A DNA stretch of 64,000 bases from Rhodoferax sp. OV413 (GTDB lineage: Bacteria > Pseudomonadota > Gammaproteobacteria > Burkholderiales > Burkholderiaceae_C), in assembly GCA_945861785.1 (NCBI GenBank), contig CAMAWD010000014.1, forward strand, positions 1-64,000. The letters are read 5' to 3'. The notes beneath the pieces were generated by a model, which saw only the letters and a list, made by a program, of their open reading frames with translations, did not search any database and was not told the DNA's origin. This document shows, one piece after another, positions 30,203 through 43,300 of this stretch. Numbering within the stretch: the stretch's first letter is position 1; each line of letters starts with the position of its first letter. Position numbers and translations under genes: made by a program.

Positions 30203-30339
30203 AAGCAGGCCCAGACCTGTTGCGCCACCGTGACCAGGAAATCCGGTTGCAGGTACAGCATAAAGACTCCCCCGAGCGCGGCCAGCGCCGCGCTGTACGC
30301 GACCCACCTGCGGACCAGACCGGGGGCCGCGTGGATCAT
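30199..30339 (-). CDS. 46-residue single-pass membrane protein
   Basis: This short gene starts at ATG 30339, overlapping the MFS stop (ATGA), and stops at TGA 30201-30199, overlapping the methyltransferase TTG. The product has a basic start (VRRW), then a hydrophobic stretch from residue 13 to about 30 containing SAALAALGGVFMLYL, and ends [11 protein letters not shown]. The two 4-nt overlaps on both sides and the clean membrane helix make it a convincing real gene. I believe similar short proteins occur next to this methyltransferase in related bacteria, but cannot check. Function is unknown. Confidence 0.72.
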   Translation of the reverse strand: MIHAAPGLVRRWVAYSAALAALGGVFMLYLQPDFLVTVAQQVWACF

Positions 30340-31556
30340 GCAGTCGCCACACCGGGGCGTGCGATTGCACGTTCATCCACCGGAAGGTTGATCAGCGCGG
30401 CAAATACGCCCAGCGCGATGGCGACGTACCACACGAGGTCGTAACTCCCGGTGCGGTCGTACACGAAGCCTCCCAGCCAGACCCCCATGAACGATCCGAT
30501 CTGGTGGCTCAGGAATATGAATCCCCCCAGCATGGACAGGTGCGCGACTCCGAAGATCTGGGCCACGATGGCGGTTGTGGAGGGTACGGTGGACAACCAC
30601 AACAATCCCATGGCACTCGCGAACACATACACGCTCAGGGGCGTCAAGGGTGCGAACACGAAAACCGCGATTGCCACCGCCCGGGCAAAGTAGATGAATG
30701 CCAGGATGTTGGCCTTCTTGAACCGCTGCCCCAACACCCCCGCGCCGTAGGTGCCAAATACGTTGAACAGCCCGATCAGCGCCAGCGCGTAACCTGCAAC
30801 CTCCGGCGGCAAACCTTTGTCCTTCAGGTAGCTTGGCATGTGCACGCCGATGAAGACCAGGTGAAAGCCGCAGACGAAGTAACCCGCCATCAGCAGCCGG
30901 AAGCTCGGGTAGCGAAACGCTTCGCGCAGCGCCTGGACGATGGTCTGGTCGCGCCGCGCAACTGCCCCGCCGGCAAACCCGGGCTCGCGCAATCCGAGTG
31001 CGATCGGCGCCATCAGCAGTGCAGCCAGACCGAGAAGCACCAGGGATTCCTGCCACCCGAAACGGTTGATCAGGAAACTCTCCAGGGGCACCATCAGGAA
31101 CTGGCCGAACGACCCCGCTGCGGCGGCGATACCCATCGCCCAGGAGCGTTGCTCGGCGGGGACGTTGCGTCCGATCACACCGTAGATGACGGCGTAGGTG
31201 GTGCCCGCCTGGGCAATGCCGATCAGCACCCCGGCGCTGGCTGCAAACAGCGTCGGGGTCGGGGCCCAGGCCATGCCAATCAGTCCCAGCGCATACAGCA
31301 CCGCCCCGACCATGATCACGCGCAGCGCTCCGAACTTGTCCGCCACCATGCCCGCGAAGATGCCCGCGATGCCCCAGGAGATGTTCTGGATCGCAATGGC
31401 AAATGAAAAGGCTTCCCGCGTCCAGTCACGCGCCTGGGTCAGCGGCTGCAGCCACAGCCCGAAGCCGTGGCGGATACCCATGGACAAGGTCGCGATGGCC
31501 GCACCGCAGATCAGGACTTGGGTGGTGGTCAGGGTCTTGGCTGTGGCACTGTGCAT
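30336..31556 (-). CDS. MFS transporter, monocarboxylate/OFA-like
   Basis: This 406-residue, 12-helix major facilitator of the inner membrane has an N-terminal half containing GIRHGFGLWLQPL and MVADKFGALRVIM (loop 2-3 motif). The C-terminal half contains PSYLKDKGLPP and a GVLGQRFKKAN loop. The pattern fits the oxalate/formate-antiporter and monocarboxylate-permease branch of MFS. The substrate is unclear. It is the first gene of a coupled trio with the 46-residue protein and the methyltransferase, and is divergent from parE. Confidence 0.88.
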   Translation of the reverse strand: MHSATAKTLTTTQVLICGAAIATLSMGIRHGFGLWLQPLTQARDWTREAFSFAIAIQNISWGIAGIFAGMVADKFGALRVIMVGAVLYALGLIGMAWAPTPTLFAASAGVLIGIAQAGTTYAVIYGVIGRNVPAEQRSWAMGIAAAAGSFGQFLMVPLESFLINRFGWQESLVLLGLAALLMAPIALGLREPGFAGGAVARRDQTIVQALREAFRYPSFRLLMAGYFVCGFHLVFIGVHMPSYLKDKGLPPEVAGYALALIGLFNVFGTYGAGVLGQRFKKANILAFIYFARAVAIAVFVFAPLTPLSVYVFASAMGLLWLSTVPSTTAIVAQIFGVAHLSMLGGFIFLSHQIGSFMGVWLGGFVYDRTGSYDLVWYVAIALGVFAALINLPVDERAIARPGVATA

Positions 31557-31672
31557 CCCGTGAATATAGCCAACTTCGCACAGGTGCGGCGCCGCCGCCG
31601 CCAGGGCGGCGAGTCCGGACCTTTGCCACGCCCGGCACCCGAAATTTCGCCGCGGCCCAGTCGATGCTGGAT

Positions 31673-31707
31673 AAATAACCAGTTATTTCGCGGCTCCGCA
31701 CTACAAT
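31673..31707 (+). promoter_or_regulatory. parE promoter with overlapping inverted repeat
   Basis: A TACAAT -10 box (31702-31707) ends 9 bases before the parE ATG (31717), predicting an almost leaderless mRNA without an SD. Upstream lies the perfect inverted repeat AAATAAC-CA-GTTATTT (31673-31688), an AT-rich dyad placed where the -35 region would be. It could bind a regulator of parE or of the divergent MFS gene. Confidence 0.4.
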
Positions 31708-31716
31708 CTGCGGCAT

Positions 31717-33686
<1,970 letters not shown>

Positions 33687-33687
<1 letters not shown>

Positions 33688-34559
33688 TGGCAAGCGGCAC
33701 GATCCTTATGCGGTGGCGCACCGTGATGGGCGGCACGGCGGTGGTGCTGGCAGCGTTGCTCGCGGCGCCGGCGCGGGCGGATGTCTGGGGTTATGTCGAC
33801 GAAAAAGGCGTGCCCCATTTCGCATCCGAGCGGGTGGACGAACGCTATGAGCTCTTCTACCGCAATATCGAAACCTTCGACACCACGCGTGACCCGCCGC
33901 CAACGGTCGACGTGGTCCCAGCCCGTGCCCCGATGGACGTGCCGCTGCCCCCCCCCAACAAGCTGATGGCGTTTTTCGAGGCCTCTCCCACCTTGAACGC
34001 CGTGCGCCAGCACATGCGCGAGGCCTCCTCCGACCACAACATCGATTTCGAACTGCTGCAGGCGCTGATCGCCGCCGAGTCCGGCTTCAACAGCACCGCG
34101 GTCTCGCCCAAGGGCGCGATCGGCCTGATGCAAATCATGCCCGGCACCGCACGCCGGTATGGCGTCGATGGCGACCGCAAGATGGCCATCGAGCGCAAGC
34201 TGGTCGACCCGCGCACCAACATCAAGACCGGCACCCGTTACCTGCGCGACCTGATCAACATGTTCCCGGGCCAACTCGAACTGGCCCTTGCCGCCTACAA
34301 CGCGGGTGAGGGGGCCGTGCAAAGGGCCGGCAACCAGATTCCCAACTACAAGGAAACCCAGGCCTACGTCAAGACCGTGATGCAGATCTACACCCTGCTC
34401 AAGCCGCCGCCGCCGCCGGTGCCGGTGCCCGAGGTCCGCCCGGCGCCGTCCCGCGTGCGCCCGGGCCTTGCGATCCGCGGCGGCGCGCTTAACCGCGGCA
34501 ACATGCCCGCATCCGCCCAGCCCGCGGCAAACCCAAGACCGATTCCGACAACTGATTGA
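33687..34559 (+). CDS. lytic transglycosylase with DUF4124 and SLT domains
   Basis: This 290-residue exported enzyme cleaves peptidoglycan to 1,6-anhydromuropeptides. It has a signal peptide ending near ARA-DV, a DUF4124 segment ([15 protein letters not shown], residues 33-47), and an SLT (Slt70-like) domain. The catalytic Glu is in [25 protein letters not shown] and [10 protein letters not shown] follow. The C-terminus is Pro-rich. Its ATG overlaps the parE stop and its stop overlaps the parC start, so it is embedded in the topoisomerase IV operon. Confidence 0.93.
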
Positions 34560-36919
34560 TGGCCTCCAGCGACCAACCCTCCCTCGAATTCCCTCCCGTC
34601 CCACCCGGCGACGACAACCTCAACCTGGCCAACTACGCGCAACGCGCCTACCTGGAGTACGCCCTGAGCGTTGTCAAGGGCCGGGCGCTGCCGGATGTGT
34701 GCGACGGGCAAAAGCCAGTGCAGCGGCGCATCCTGTACTCCATGTCGCGCATGGGGCTGGGTTTTGGCGGTGCCAACGGCAGCGTCGGCGCCAGGCCGGT
34801 CAAGTCGGCACGTGTGGTGGGCGATGTGCTGGGTCGTTTTCACCCCCACGGGGATCAGGCGGCCTACGAGGCGCTGGTGCGCATGGCGCAGGATTTCTCG
34901 CAGCGTTACCCCCTCATCGACGGTCAGGGTAATTTCGGCAGCCGCGACGGCGACGGCGCTGCAGCCATGCGTTACACCGAGGCCCGGCTGGCGCGTATCA
35001 CCAGCCTGCTGCTCGACGAGATCGACGAAGGCACAGTCGCCTTTATTCCCAACTACGACGGCTCGACCGAAGAGCCGACGCAGTTGCCGGCACGCCTTCC
35101 CTTCGTTCTGCTCAATGGCGCAAGTGGCATTGCGGTTGGCCTCGCCACCGAAATCCCCAGCCACAACCTGCGCGAGATTGCGTTCGCATGTGTGGCGCTG
35201 ATTCGCGCGCCGCAGTTGAGCGACGAGGAACTGGCCGCTCACATTCCCGGCCCGGACTATCCGGGCGGTGGCCAGATCATCAGCGCCGCCAGCGACATCG
35301 CCGATGCCTACCGCAGCGGCCGCGGCTCGCTCAAGGTGCGCGCGCGCTGGAAGATCGAGGAACTGGCGCGCGGCCAGTGGCAACTGGTTGTCACCGAGTT
35401 GCCACCCGGTGTCAGCACCCAGCGCGTGCTCGAAGAGATCGAGGAGATCACCAACCCCAAGGTCAAGACCGGCAAGAAGGCGCTCTCGCAGGACCAGACC
35501 CAGCTCAAGGCCAGCGTCTTGTCGGTGCTCGACGTGGTGCGCGACGAGTCCTCGAAAGACGCCGCGGTGCGCCTGGTGTTCGAGCCCAAGACCAGCCGCA
35601 TCGAGCAGCAGGAGCTGATCACCACGCTGTTGGCGCACACCAGCCTGGAGACCTCTGCCCCGATCAACCTGACCATGGTCGGGCTGGACGGCCGCCCGAC
35701 CCAGAAGTCGCTGCGCCAGATGCTGCAGGAGTGGATCGACTTTCGCCAGCAGACGATCGAGCGGCGCTCCAAGCACCGGCTCGAAAAGGCGCTGGACCGC
35801 ATCCACATCCTGGAGGGCCGCCAGCTCGTCCTGCTCAACATCGACGAAGTGATCGCCATCATCCGCCAGGCCGACGAGCCCCGCCAGGCGCTGATGGCGC
35901 GGTTTGCGCTGTCCGAGCGGCAGGCCGAGGACATCCTGGAGATCCGGCTGCGCCAACTCGCGCGGCTCGAGGCAATCAAGATCGAGCAGGAGCTCAAGGC
36001 CTTGCGCGAGGAACAGAAAAAGCTCGAAGAAATCCTCGGCAGCCCGGCTGCGTTGCGCCGGCTCATGGTGCGCGAGATCGAGGCCGACGCCAAGCAGTTC
36101 GGCGACGCCCGGCGCACCCTGATCCAGCCCGAGAAACGCGCCGTGGTCGAGGTGCGCGTGGTCGATGAACCGGTCACCGTGGTGGTCAGCGACAAGGGCT
36201 GGGTGCGTGCACGCACCGGCCACGGCCACGATCCGGCGAGTTTTGCGTTCAAGTCCGGCGACGTGCTGCATGGCACCTTCGAGTGCCGTTCGGTCGATAC
36301 CCTGCTGGTGTTTGGCAACAAGGGACGGGTGTATTCGGTGCCAGTGTCGATGTTGCCAGGTGCGCGGGGTGACGGGCAACCGGTCACGACCCTGCTCGAT
36401 CTGGAGCCGGGTACGCAACTGCTGTGGTACTTTGCGGGGCCGTCGGGCGCGGCCTTGTTGCTGGCCGGCTCCGGTGGTTATGGTTTTCTGGCCACCGTGG
36501 AGCAGATGAGCTCCCGGCTCAAGGCCGGCAAGGCCTTTGTCGGTTGCAGCGAGGGCGAAACGCTGACCCGGCCTTCGCCAGTATCGGGTGGTTCCGGCGC
36601 GATGCCCCTGCCAGTGGCGACCCACGTCGCCTGCGCGTCCACTGGCGGGCGCATCCTGACCTTCGAGATCGGCGAACTCAACGCCATGGCCAATGGCGGC
36701 AGGGGCCTGAAGCTGATCGATCTGGAGGCCAAGGATACTCTGGCCGGTGCTGCTGCCTACACCCGCAGCGTGCGCATCCACGGCATCGGGCGCGGTGCCA
36801 AGGAGCGCGACGAAACGCTCGAGATCCGCAGCCTGAACAACGCCATGGCGGGTCGCGCGCGCAAGGGCAAGGCTGCAGACCTCGGGTTCAAGCCGGTCGG
36901 TATCGTGCGCGTGTTGTAG
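34559..36919 (+). CDS. parC: DNA topoisomerase IV subunit A
   Basis: ParC is the DNA-cleaving subunit of topoisomerase IV. The 786-residue protein has a breakage-reunion core with [47 protein letters not shown] and the catalytic Tyr in AMRYTEARL. The quinolone-determining region contains the Gly-Asp pair of HPHGD. A coiled-coil tower (around residues 400-500, [10 protein letters not shown]-type) and C-terminal beta-pinwheel blades follow. I use the ATG at 34559, which overlaps the previous stop (TGATG). Confidence 0.97.
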   Translation: MASSDQPSLEFPPVPPGDDNLNLANYAQRAYLEYALSVVKGRALPDVCDGQKPVQRRILYSMSRMGLGFGGANGSVGARPVKSARVVGDVLGRFHPHGDQAAYEALVRMAQDFSQRYPLIDGQGNFGSRDGDGAAAMRYTEARLARITSLLLDEIDEGTVAFIPNYDGSTEEPTQLPARLPFVLLNGASGIAVGLATEIPSHNLREIAFACVALIRAPQLSDEELAAHIPGPDYPGGGQIISAASDIADAYRSGRGSLKVRARWKIEELARGQWQLVVTELPPGVSTQRVLEEIEEITNPKVKTGKKALSQDQTQLKASVLSVLDVVRDESSKDAAVRLVFEPKTSRIEQQELITTLLAHTSLETSAPINLTMVGLDGRPTQKSLRQMLQEWIDFRQQTIERRSKHRLEKALDRIHILEGRQLVLLNIDEVIAIIRQADEPRQALMARFALSERQAEDILEIRLRQLARLEAIKIEQELKALREEQKKLEEILGSPAALRRLMVREIEADAKQFGDARRTLIQPEKRAVVEVRVVDEPVTVVVSDKGWVRARTGHGHDPASFAFKSGDVLHGTFECRSVDTLLVFGNKGRVYSVPVSMLPGARGDGQPVTTLLDLEPGTQLLWYFAGPSGAALLLAGSGGYGFLATVEQMSSRLKAGKAFVGCSEGETLTRPSPVSGGSGAMPLPVATHVACASTGGRILTFEIGELNAMANGGRGLKLIDLEAKDTLAGAAAYTRSVRIHGIGRGAKERDETLEIRSLNNAMAGRARKGKAADLGFKPVGIVRVL

Positions 36920-37341
36920 TCCGGGCGCTGGTGGCTCAAGCCGGCACATCGGCGACTTCCCGGAATGCGCCCCGGATGGCTTTGTCGTACTGCGCGGTGG
37001 CGATGTCCTGCCCCACCCGGGCCGCCGCGGTACCACCGCCGCCCATGCCCGTTGTGAAGGGAAAAATTGCCGCCACCGGCGCAACCGGGATCTTGTGGGG
37101 GCAGTTGCCGAACCATGCTACCGGGGCGCACAAACCCGGGCAACTCCGCTGTGTTGGCGTGCTGCAACACCATAGAGCTTTACCTGGACAGCAGCACCGT
37201 TTCCCAACCGGCCCATAGTACATTCGGCAGGTAGGGGGAAGGCCGAGCCGAGAAGGCTTTGGCATACCGTGCCCGACGCACCGCCATTTTGCGGAAGTGC
37301 CCGCTGCCAGCCAGCCTGGCCGGGTTCAGGAGAAACTGAAA
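36920..37341. other. 422-bp gap before the secretion operon
   Basis: No gene is supported here. A minus-strand frame (37265 to 36936) ends with a stretch that looks protein-like (VGQDIATAQYDKAIRGAF), but its upstream part is Cys/Pro-rich and implausible, so it may be the tail of a lost gene. The right-hand part should contain the promoter of the exoprotein operon; I see no clear -35/-10 pair. AGGAGA at 37328-37333 is the ribosome-binding site of the exoprotein gene. Confidence 0.4.
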
Positions 37342-40300
37342 ATGCCTGATCGCGCTTGTTTCGCAACCCGCACCCGGTTCCACCACAGACAGTTTCGCCC
37401 CGCAGTTCTTGCCCTGGCAGTGGCCAGTGCATTCGCCGTCCAGCCTGTCAAGCTCCAGGCGCAGACCCTGCCCACGGGCGGCGTGGCAGTGCATGGCCAG
37501 GCCGCCATCAGCAACCCGTCACCGAACCAGTTGCGCGTGGTCACCCAGAACGGCGCTGGCACCAACCGCTCGGCCATCAACTGGCAGAGTTTCTCGATCG
37601 CGCCTGGTGCCAGCACCAACTTTGTGCAACCCAGCGCCAACAGCCTGTCGATCAACCGCGTCGTCACCAACACCCCGTCCAGCATTTTCGGCACCCTGTC
37701 TTCCAATGGCCGTCTGGTGCTGGTGAACCAGTCGGGTATTGCGGTGGGGGCCGGTGCGGTGATCGACACCGCCGGCTTCACGGCATCGGCGCTGCGCATG
37801 AGCGACGCCGATGCCCTGGCCGGCCGGCTGCGTTTTGGCGACGCCAATGCCGGCATGGGCGGTGCGGCCGGTATCACGGTGGGCGGGCGTATCACCGCGC
37901 GCGATGGCGATGTGGTGCTGGTGGCGCCGAACATCGATATCGGTGCCAGTGCGCTGGTGCAGGCACCCAACGGCAGCACCATCCTGGCTGCGGGCCAGCA
38001 GGTCGAGATCACCGGGCGGGGGCTGGAAGGCATCACGCTGCTGGTGCAGGCCCCGAGCAACCAGGTGCGCAACCTGGGCCGGTTGGAGGGGAGTGCAGTG
38101 GGCATTTTCGCCGGCACCTTGCGCCACAGCGGCGAGATCCAGGCCACCACGGCCAGCCTGGAAGGCGGCAGAGTGGTGCTCAAGGCAAGTGGGGACGCGT
38201 ATGTGGAAGGTACCGGCAAGGTGCTGGCCACGGGCAGCAAGGGCGGGCGTATCGACGTGCTGGGCCAGCGCGTGGCGGTGATGGACCAGGCGGTGGTCGA
38301 TGCCTCCGGCGCGCAGGGCGGCGGCACGGCGCGCATCGGCGGCGACTACCAGGGCAAGAACCCCGATCTGCCGAACGCCGCGATGGCCTATATCGGGCCC
38401 GAGGCGCAAATCCTGGCGTCCTCGACCGTCCTGGGAGATGGCGGCAAGGTCATCGTCTGGGCTGACGACGTGGCGCGGGCCTACGGTCGCATCGCCGCCG
38501 ACGGCGGGCCGGCTGGCGGGGCCGGCGGGCTGGTCGAGACCTCGGGCAAGCATTATCTGGACGTGGGCGGGTCGCGGGTCACGGCCAGCAGCACGGATGG
38601 GCGGCCGGGCACCTGGCTGTTGGATCCTGGCGACATCAACGTCCTGCGTGGCAGCGATGGTGCCAACGTCGCTCTGACTGGGGCATCGCCATTCCAGCCG
38701 GTTTCCAGCTCATCTTTTGCGAACGTCACCGACGGCACGCTCAGTGCAGCGCTCGACGCGCAGACCAACGTGGTGCTCACCACCACCAATGTCGGTGCCG
38801 ACGGCGGCGCGCAGGGCAACATCATCTTCAACGCCGCTCTCAATGGCGACATCATCATCGAGCGCACCGTCAGCACCAGCCTGGCCACGCTGGATATCCA
38901 GGCGGCCAACAACATCATCTTTAGTGGCGGCGCGACGACTTTCCGCCAGTTTGCGTCGGGCGGTCAGGGACTGGCAGTCAGCCTCAGCGCCGGCGGCTCC
39001 TCCGTCGTGGATGCGGGCGGGCAGCTGATCCTCGATTCGACCAACGGCAACACCGTCGAGCTCGTGGTCAAGGGTGGCAAGACCTTGACCAACAACGGCA
39101 CCCTGGCCCTCAACGGCGCCAGCAGCGTCCGCCTGCCCAACGAGAGCGGTTATGCGACGTTGCAAAACGCGTCCGGCGGCACGGTCAACATCAATTCGAC
39201 CGCCAACTGGTCCTTTCTCAGCGATTCGGGCGTCCAGGGCGGTATCGTCAACAACAATGGCGTCGTGAACGTACTGCTGCCCTCGGCGGCCAGCACCTCA
39301 TGGGAAGCGGAGTACAACCAGGGCGCGCTTGGAGTACTCAATATCGGCACAGGCAGGCTCCTGTCGATGCAGAACGCCGGTACGCTGCAGGGCCAGGTCA
39401 GCATCGCCTCGGGCGCCGAGCTCAGGCTGAGCGAGACGCATGGCGGCGCGCGCACCATCGCCGCCAACTTTGGCAGCAGCGGCCAGTTGACGGTGGTCTC
39501 CGGCGTCACTGCGACTTTCGCCAATCCGACAGGCGTGCTGGGGCAGTTCTTGCTCGATGGCTCGGCGATCCTGCAAAGCGGCACCTTGGCCACCGATGTC
39601 TACAGCCAGAGCTCCTCTGCCTCGCTCACGGGCGCCGGCAACCTTTCCGTCACCAGCGCATTCAACGACGGCGGTGGCGTCTTCAACCCGACCGGCGCGC
39701 TGGACATCACGCAAGGGTCGGGCACGTTGAACTTCGGGCGCAGCCTGTCGCTGGCAAGCTTTGAGCTGCGCGCGAATGCCGCCCTCACCCTCAGCGGCAA
39801 CATCAGCACCAGCGGCCCGCTCCTCTTGTCCAGCCTGACCGGGTCTCTGGCGGTTGCTGGAAGCCTGGCCGGCAATGTGCTGACCCTGAATGCCGGCACA
39901 TCGCTGGACATCAACGCCAATATCACCGCCCATGACCTGAACATGACGGCGGGTGGTGCGATCACCCAGAACGCCGGAACCCTGACGTCGACGGGGTTTG
40001 CCATCATCAACGCCACTGCGGGCCCGATCAACGCCACCAATGCCCGGCCGATCACGCTGAATTCAGTTGGCAATGACTTTCAGGTCGTCAGCACGAATGG
40101 CAGCAATGTGAGCTTGACAGATGCGAACGCTGTGCAACTTGCGTCTTCCGCTGTGTTTGGCAATTATTCCGTGGCGAGCCAGGGCGACATCACGCAGCAA
40201 GGCGGTTCGGACCTGCAGATTGTGGGCCCGACCACTTTCGCGTCGGCCGCAGGCAACATCTCCATTACCAGTGGCGCGAACGGCGGCAACAACTTCAGCA

Positions 40301-43300
40301 GCATCACGGTGACCGGCGGCAATATCGCGGTATCGGACAAGAACGCACTGGTGGTGACAGCGTTCACGCGCAACGTCCCCAATGCCAACCTGTCCTTCTT
40401 CGCTGGCGGCGCGCTGACACTGCCGGCCGGCAACATCAATGTCGGCTCCGGGGCTTTGCAGCTTGGCAGCGGTGGTGTGTTCACCACGCCCGGCGACCTC
40501 ACGGCCAACTTCTTCCTGGAACTGAGCGGTTCTGCGGCCCTGACCCTCGCGCACAACCTCAGCACGACTGGCGCCTTGTTTCTGCAGGGCAGCAGCATTG
40601 CGCAGACCGCAGGTGCCGTCGTGGTTGGTGGCGCCACGAGTCTGAATGTGCCAGGTGGCACGGTCAGCCTGGCCCGGAGCGGCAACGACTTCAGCAGCAT
40701 CGCGGGGTCCACTGGCGCCTTGACAGTCGTGGACATCAACAGCCTGGCGGTGAACCCGTCCGGCATCAACAGCAACAACGGCAACGTCACCCTGTCCGCC
40801 ACCGGCAGTGGCGCCATAACCCTGTCCGGCCCCATCAACGCCGGCACCGGCCAGATCAACATCAGCAGCGGCGCGGACATTCTCGGTGGTGGGGCGCTGA
40901 GCGGCTCCAACATCGCCATCCAGACGCAGGCAGGCCTGGACCTCTCGACCAACATCACCGCCACCGGCACGCTGTTGCTGGCCACGAATGCTGGCAGTGG
41001 CATCACCCAATCCGGCGGGTCTATCGTGGTGGGTGGCCTCACGACCGCCACGGCCGGCTCTTTGCCGATCACGCTGACACAGCCCGGCAACGATTTCAGC
41101 TCCTTTGCCGCCACCGGCACTGCCATCAGCGTGCGCGACACCAACGCACTGAACCTGGGCGCGATCAATGGCGCCACCAGCCTGAATGTGCTGACCAACG
41201 GCAACCTGACCCAGAGCGCGCCGCTGGTCGTTTCCGGAGCGGCAAGTTTCAACGCCGGCAAGGGGGGCATCTCGTTACCCAACTTTGCCAACGACTTTGG
41301 CAGTGCCCAGTTGGCTGGTGGCGATATTTTCGTGGTGGTCAACAATGGCCTTTTGGTGAATGGCTTGACGCGGAATGTTCCCGACGCCAACCTGCATCTG
41401 CAAGCCAGATTTGGGTCGTTGACATTCTCCGGTGTCGGCGCCATCGACACGGGGGCCGGCACCTTGAGCTTGGACAGCGGTGGCACCTTGACGACGCCGG
41501 GTGCCCTGAGCGGGTCTGGCATGTATCTGCGTGGTGCGTTTGGTTTGACGCTGACAGACAACATCAGCACGCCGGGCTCGCTTGAGCTCAACGCTGACAA
41601 CTTCATAAACCAGACCGGTGGTGTCATCACTGTGGGTGGTCCTACTTTTGGCGGAGGCCTACCGGGCAGCACTGCCATCACGATGAACAACGCGGCCAAC
41701 GACTTTGCCAGTGTGGGGCTCACCGGCAGCACGATCCAGCTGCGAGACAGCAACGCCATCGTTCTTGGCGCAATGCAGGCCGGAACCAGCCTGAACGTCG
41801 TTGCCGGCGGCAACGTCACCCAGAGCGCGCCGCTGGTGATCTCGGGCACCACCAGCATCACCTCGGCGGGCAACGTGACACTGACCACCCCGGGCAACAA
41901 CCTCAACAGCCTGAGCATCAACGCCAATGCGATCAACGTCGTCGAAGGCGCCGGCAACTCGCTCACAGTGACCTCGCTGGGCAGTGGCGTCAACCAGCCC
42001 GTGAGCCTTGCAGCAGGTCACACTTTGACCCTGCCAGGCACGCCGATCAACACCGGCACGGCAAATCTTTCGCTCTTCAGCGCCATCGGGCCGCTGACCG
42101 TTCCGGCGGCGCTGAGCGGCAACACCATCAGCCTGGGGGCGGTCACCGGTTTGACGGTCAACGCGCCCGTCAACGCGGCAGGCAATTTCAACGCCAGCGT
42201 CAGCAATGCTGCGTCTGTCACCACCATCAACGCCGACGTGCTGGCGGGCGGCACGATGACGCTCAACCTGGCCGGTGGCCTTGAGCTGCCGGCGGTGAAC
42301 CTGCCTGCCCGGCTCGGCGCCGGGACCGGCCAGACCATCAACGCGAAGTACGTCGCGCTGACGGTCACCGGCAGTGGCACCTCGGAGATCTTCAACCTGG
42401 CTGGCCCGCAGACCATCACGACGTCGGGCATGAATGGCGCTGGTGAAGGCCTGGTGGTCGGGAACACCGGCACCGGCACCGACACGGCCGGCATCTACAA
42501 CGCGGCCGGCTTGCAGACCATCACGGTCAACAATGCCGATGTTGTGCGTGTGGCGGCCACCAGTGGCGAAGCGTTCATCCACAGTGATGGCGGGCAGACC
42601 CTGGTGCTGCAAGGGGCCTCGAGCGCCAATACGTTGCTGGTGGGGATTGGCGGGGCCACGCACACCGCGGAAATCCGGGGCAACAACCAGTCCATCGTGG
42701 CCGGCCAGCTGGGCCAGGCAGGCGCCATCACCGTTGTCGGAGGCAGCACCAACGATTTCGACAGTGGCTTCGCCAACGACAGCGGCACGCAAACCATCAA
42801 GACGTCGGGTCAGCTAGCCCTCTTCGGCGGGTCGGCCCCAGGTGGGGCAGGCGTCGACTGCCTTGCCGCTGGTGGTGGCGCCCACGTGGGCTCCTGCGGC
42901 TTCATCGCGCAGCAAGGAGCGGGCTTGCAGACGCTGTCGGCGTCCAGCATGCAACTGCTCGGGGGGGGCTCCGGCAGCAGCAACCTGGCCGTGATCGCCA
43001 GTCAGAACGCGTCGCAGCAGCTGATCGAGATCACTGGCGGGGGCAGTCTGGCCTTGTTGGGCGGCAGCGGAAGCGGTTCTGGCAACAAGGCGCTGATCGC
43101 TTCCACCGGGCCTTTGCAGACCGTCAACTTCCTGTCTGGAGGCATTCTGGCCGTCGTGGGTGGTACCGTGGGCAGCCAACACAGCGCTGGCGTTTTCTCG
43201 AACGGTGCCGCAAGCACGCAGACGTTCAGCGGTGCGACTGGTATCCAGTTGTCGGGCGGAGCGAGTGGCGGCGGCTTGGGCGCGGGCAACTTTGCCAGCC

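Noticed and set aside
31673-31688. LexA box upstream of parE
   Set aside because: The dyad AAATAAC/GTTATTT does not match the CTGT-N8-ACAG pattern.
34388-37084. Very long minus-strand open frame (about 900 codons) opposite parC and the transglycosylase gene
   Set aside because: It is the antisense shadow of GC-rich coding DNA; the sequence is His/Gln/Arg/Gly-rich with no domain, while the plus strand encodes clear ParC.
37040-37341. c-di-GMP riboswitch upstream of the exoprotein gene
   Set aside because: Adhesin genes sometimes carry one, but the conserved core and paired helices are not present on either strand.
40164-41993. Minus-strand open frames opposite the exoprotein gene rich in Pro/Leu/Ser
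   Set aside because: They mirror the repetitive plus-strand beta-helix repeats and have no start context or family features.
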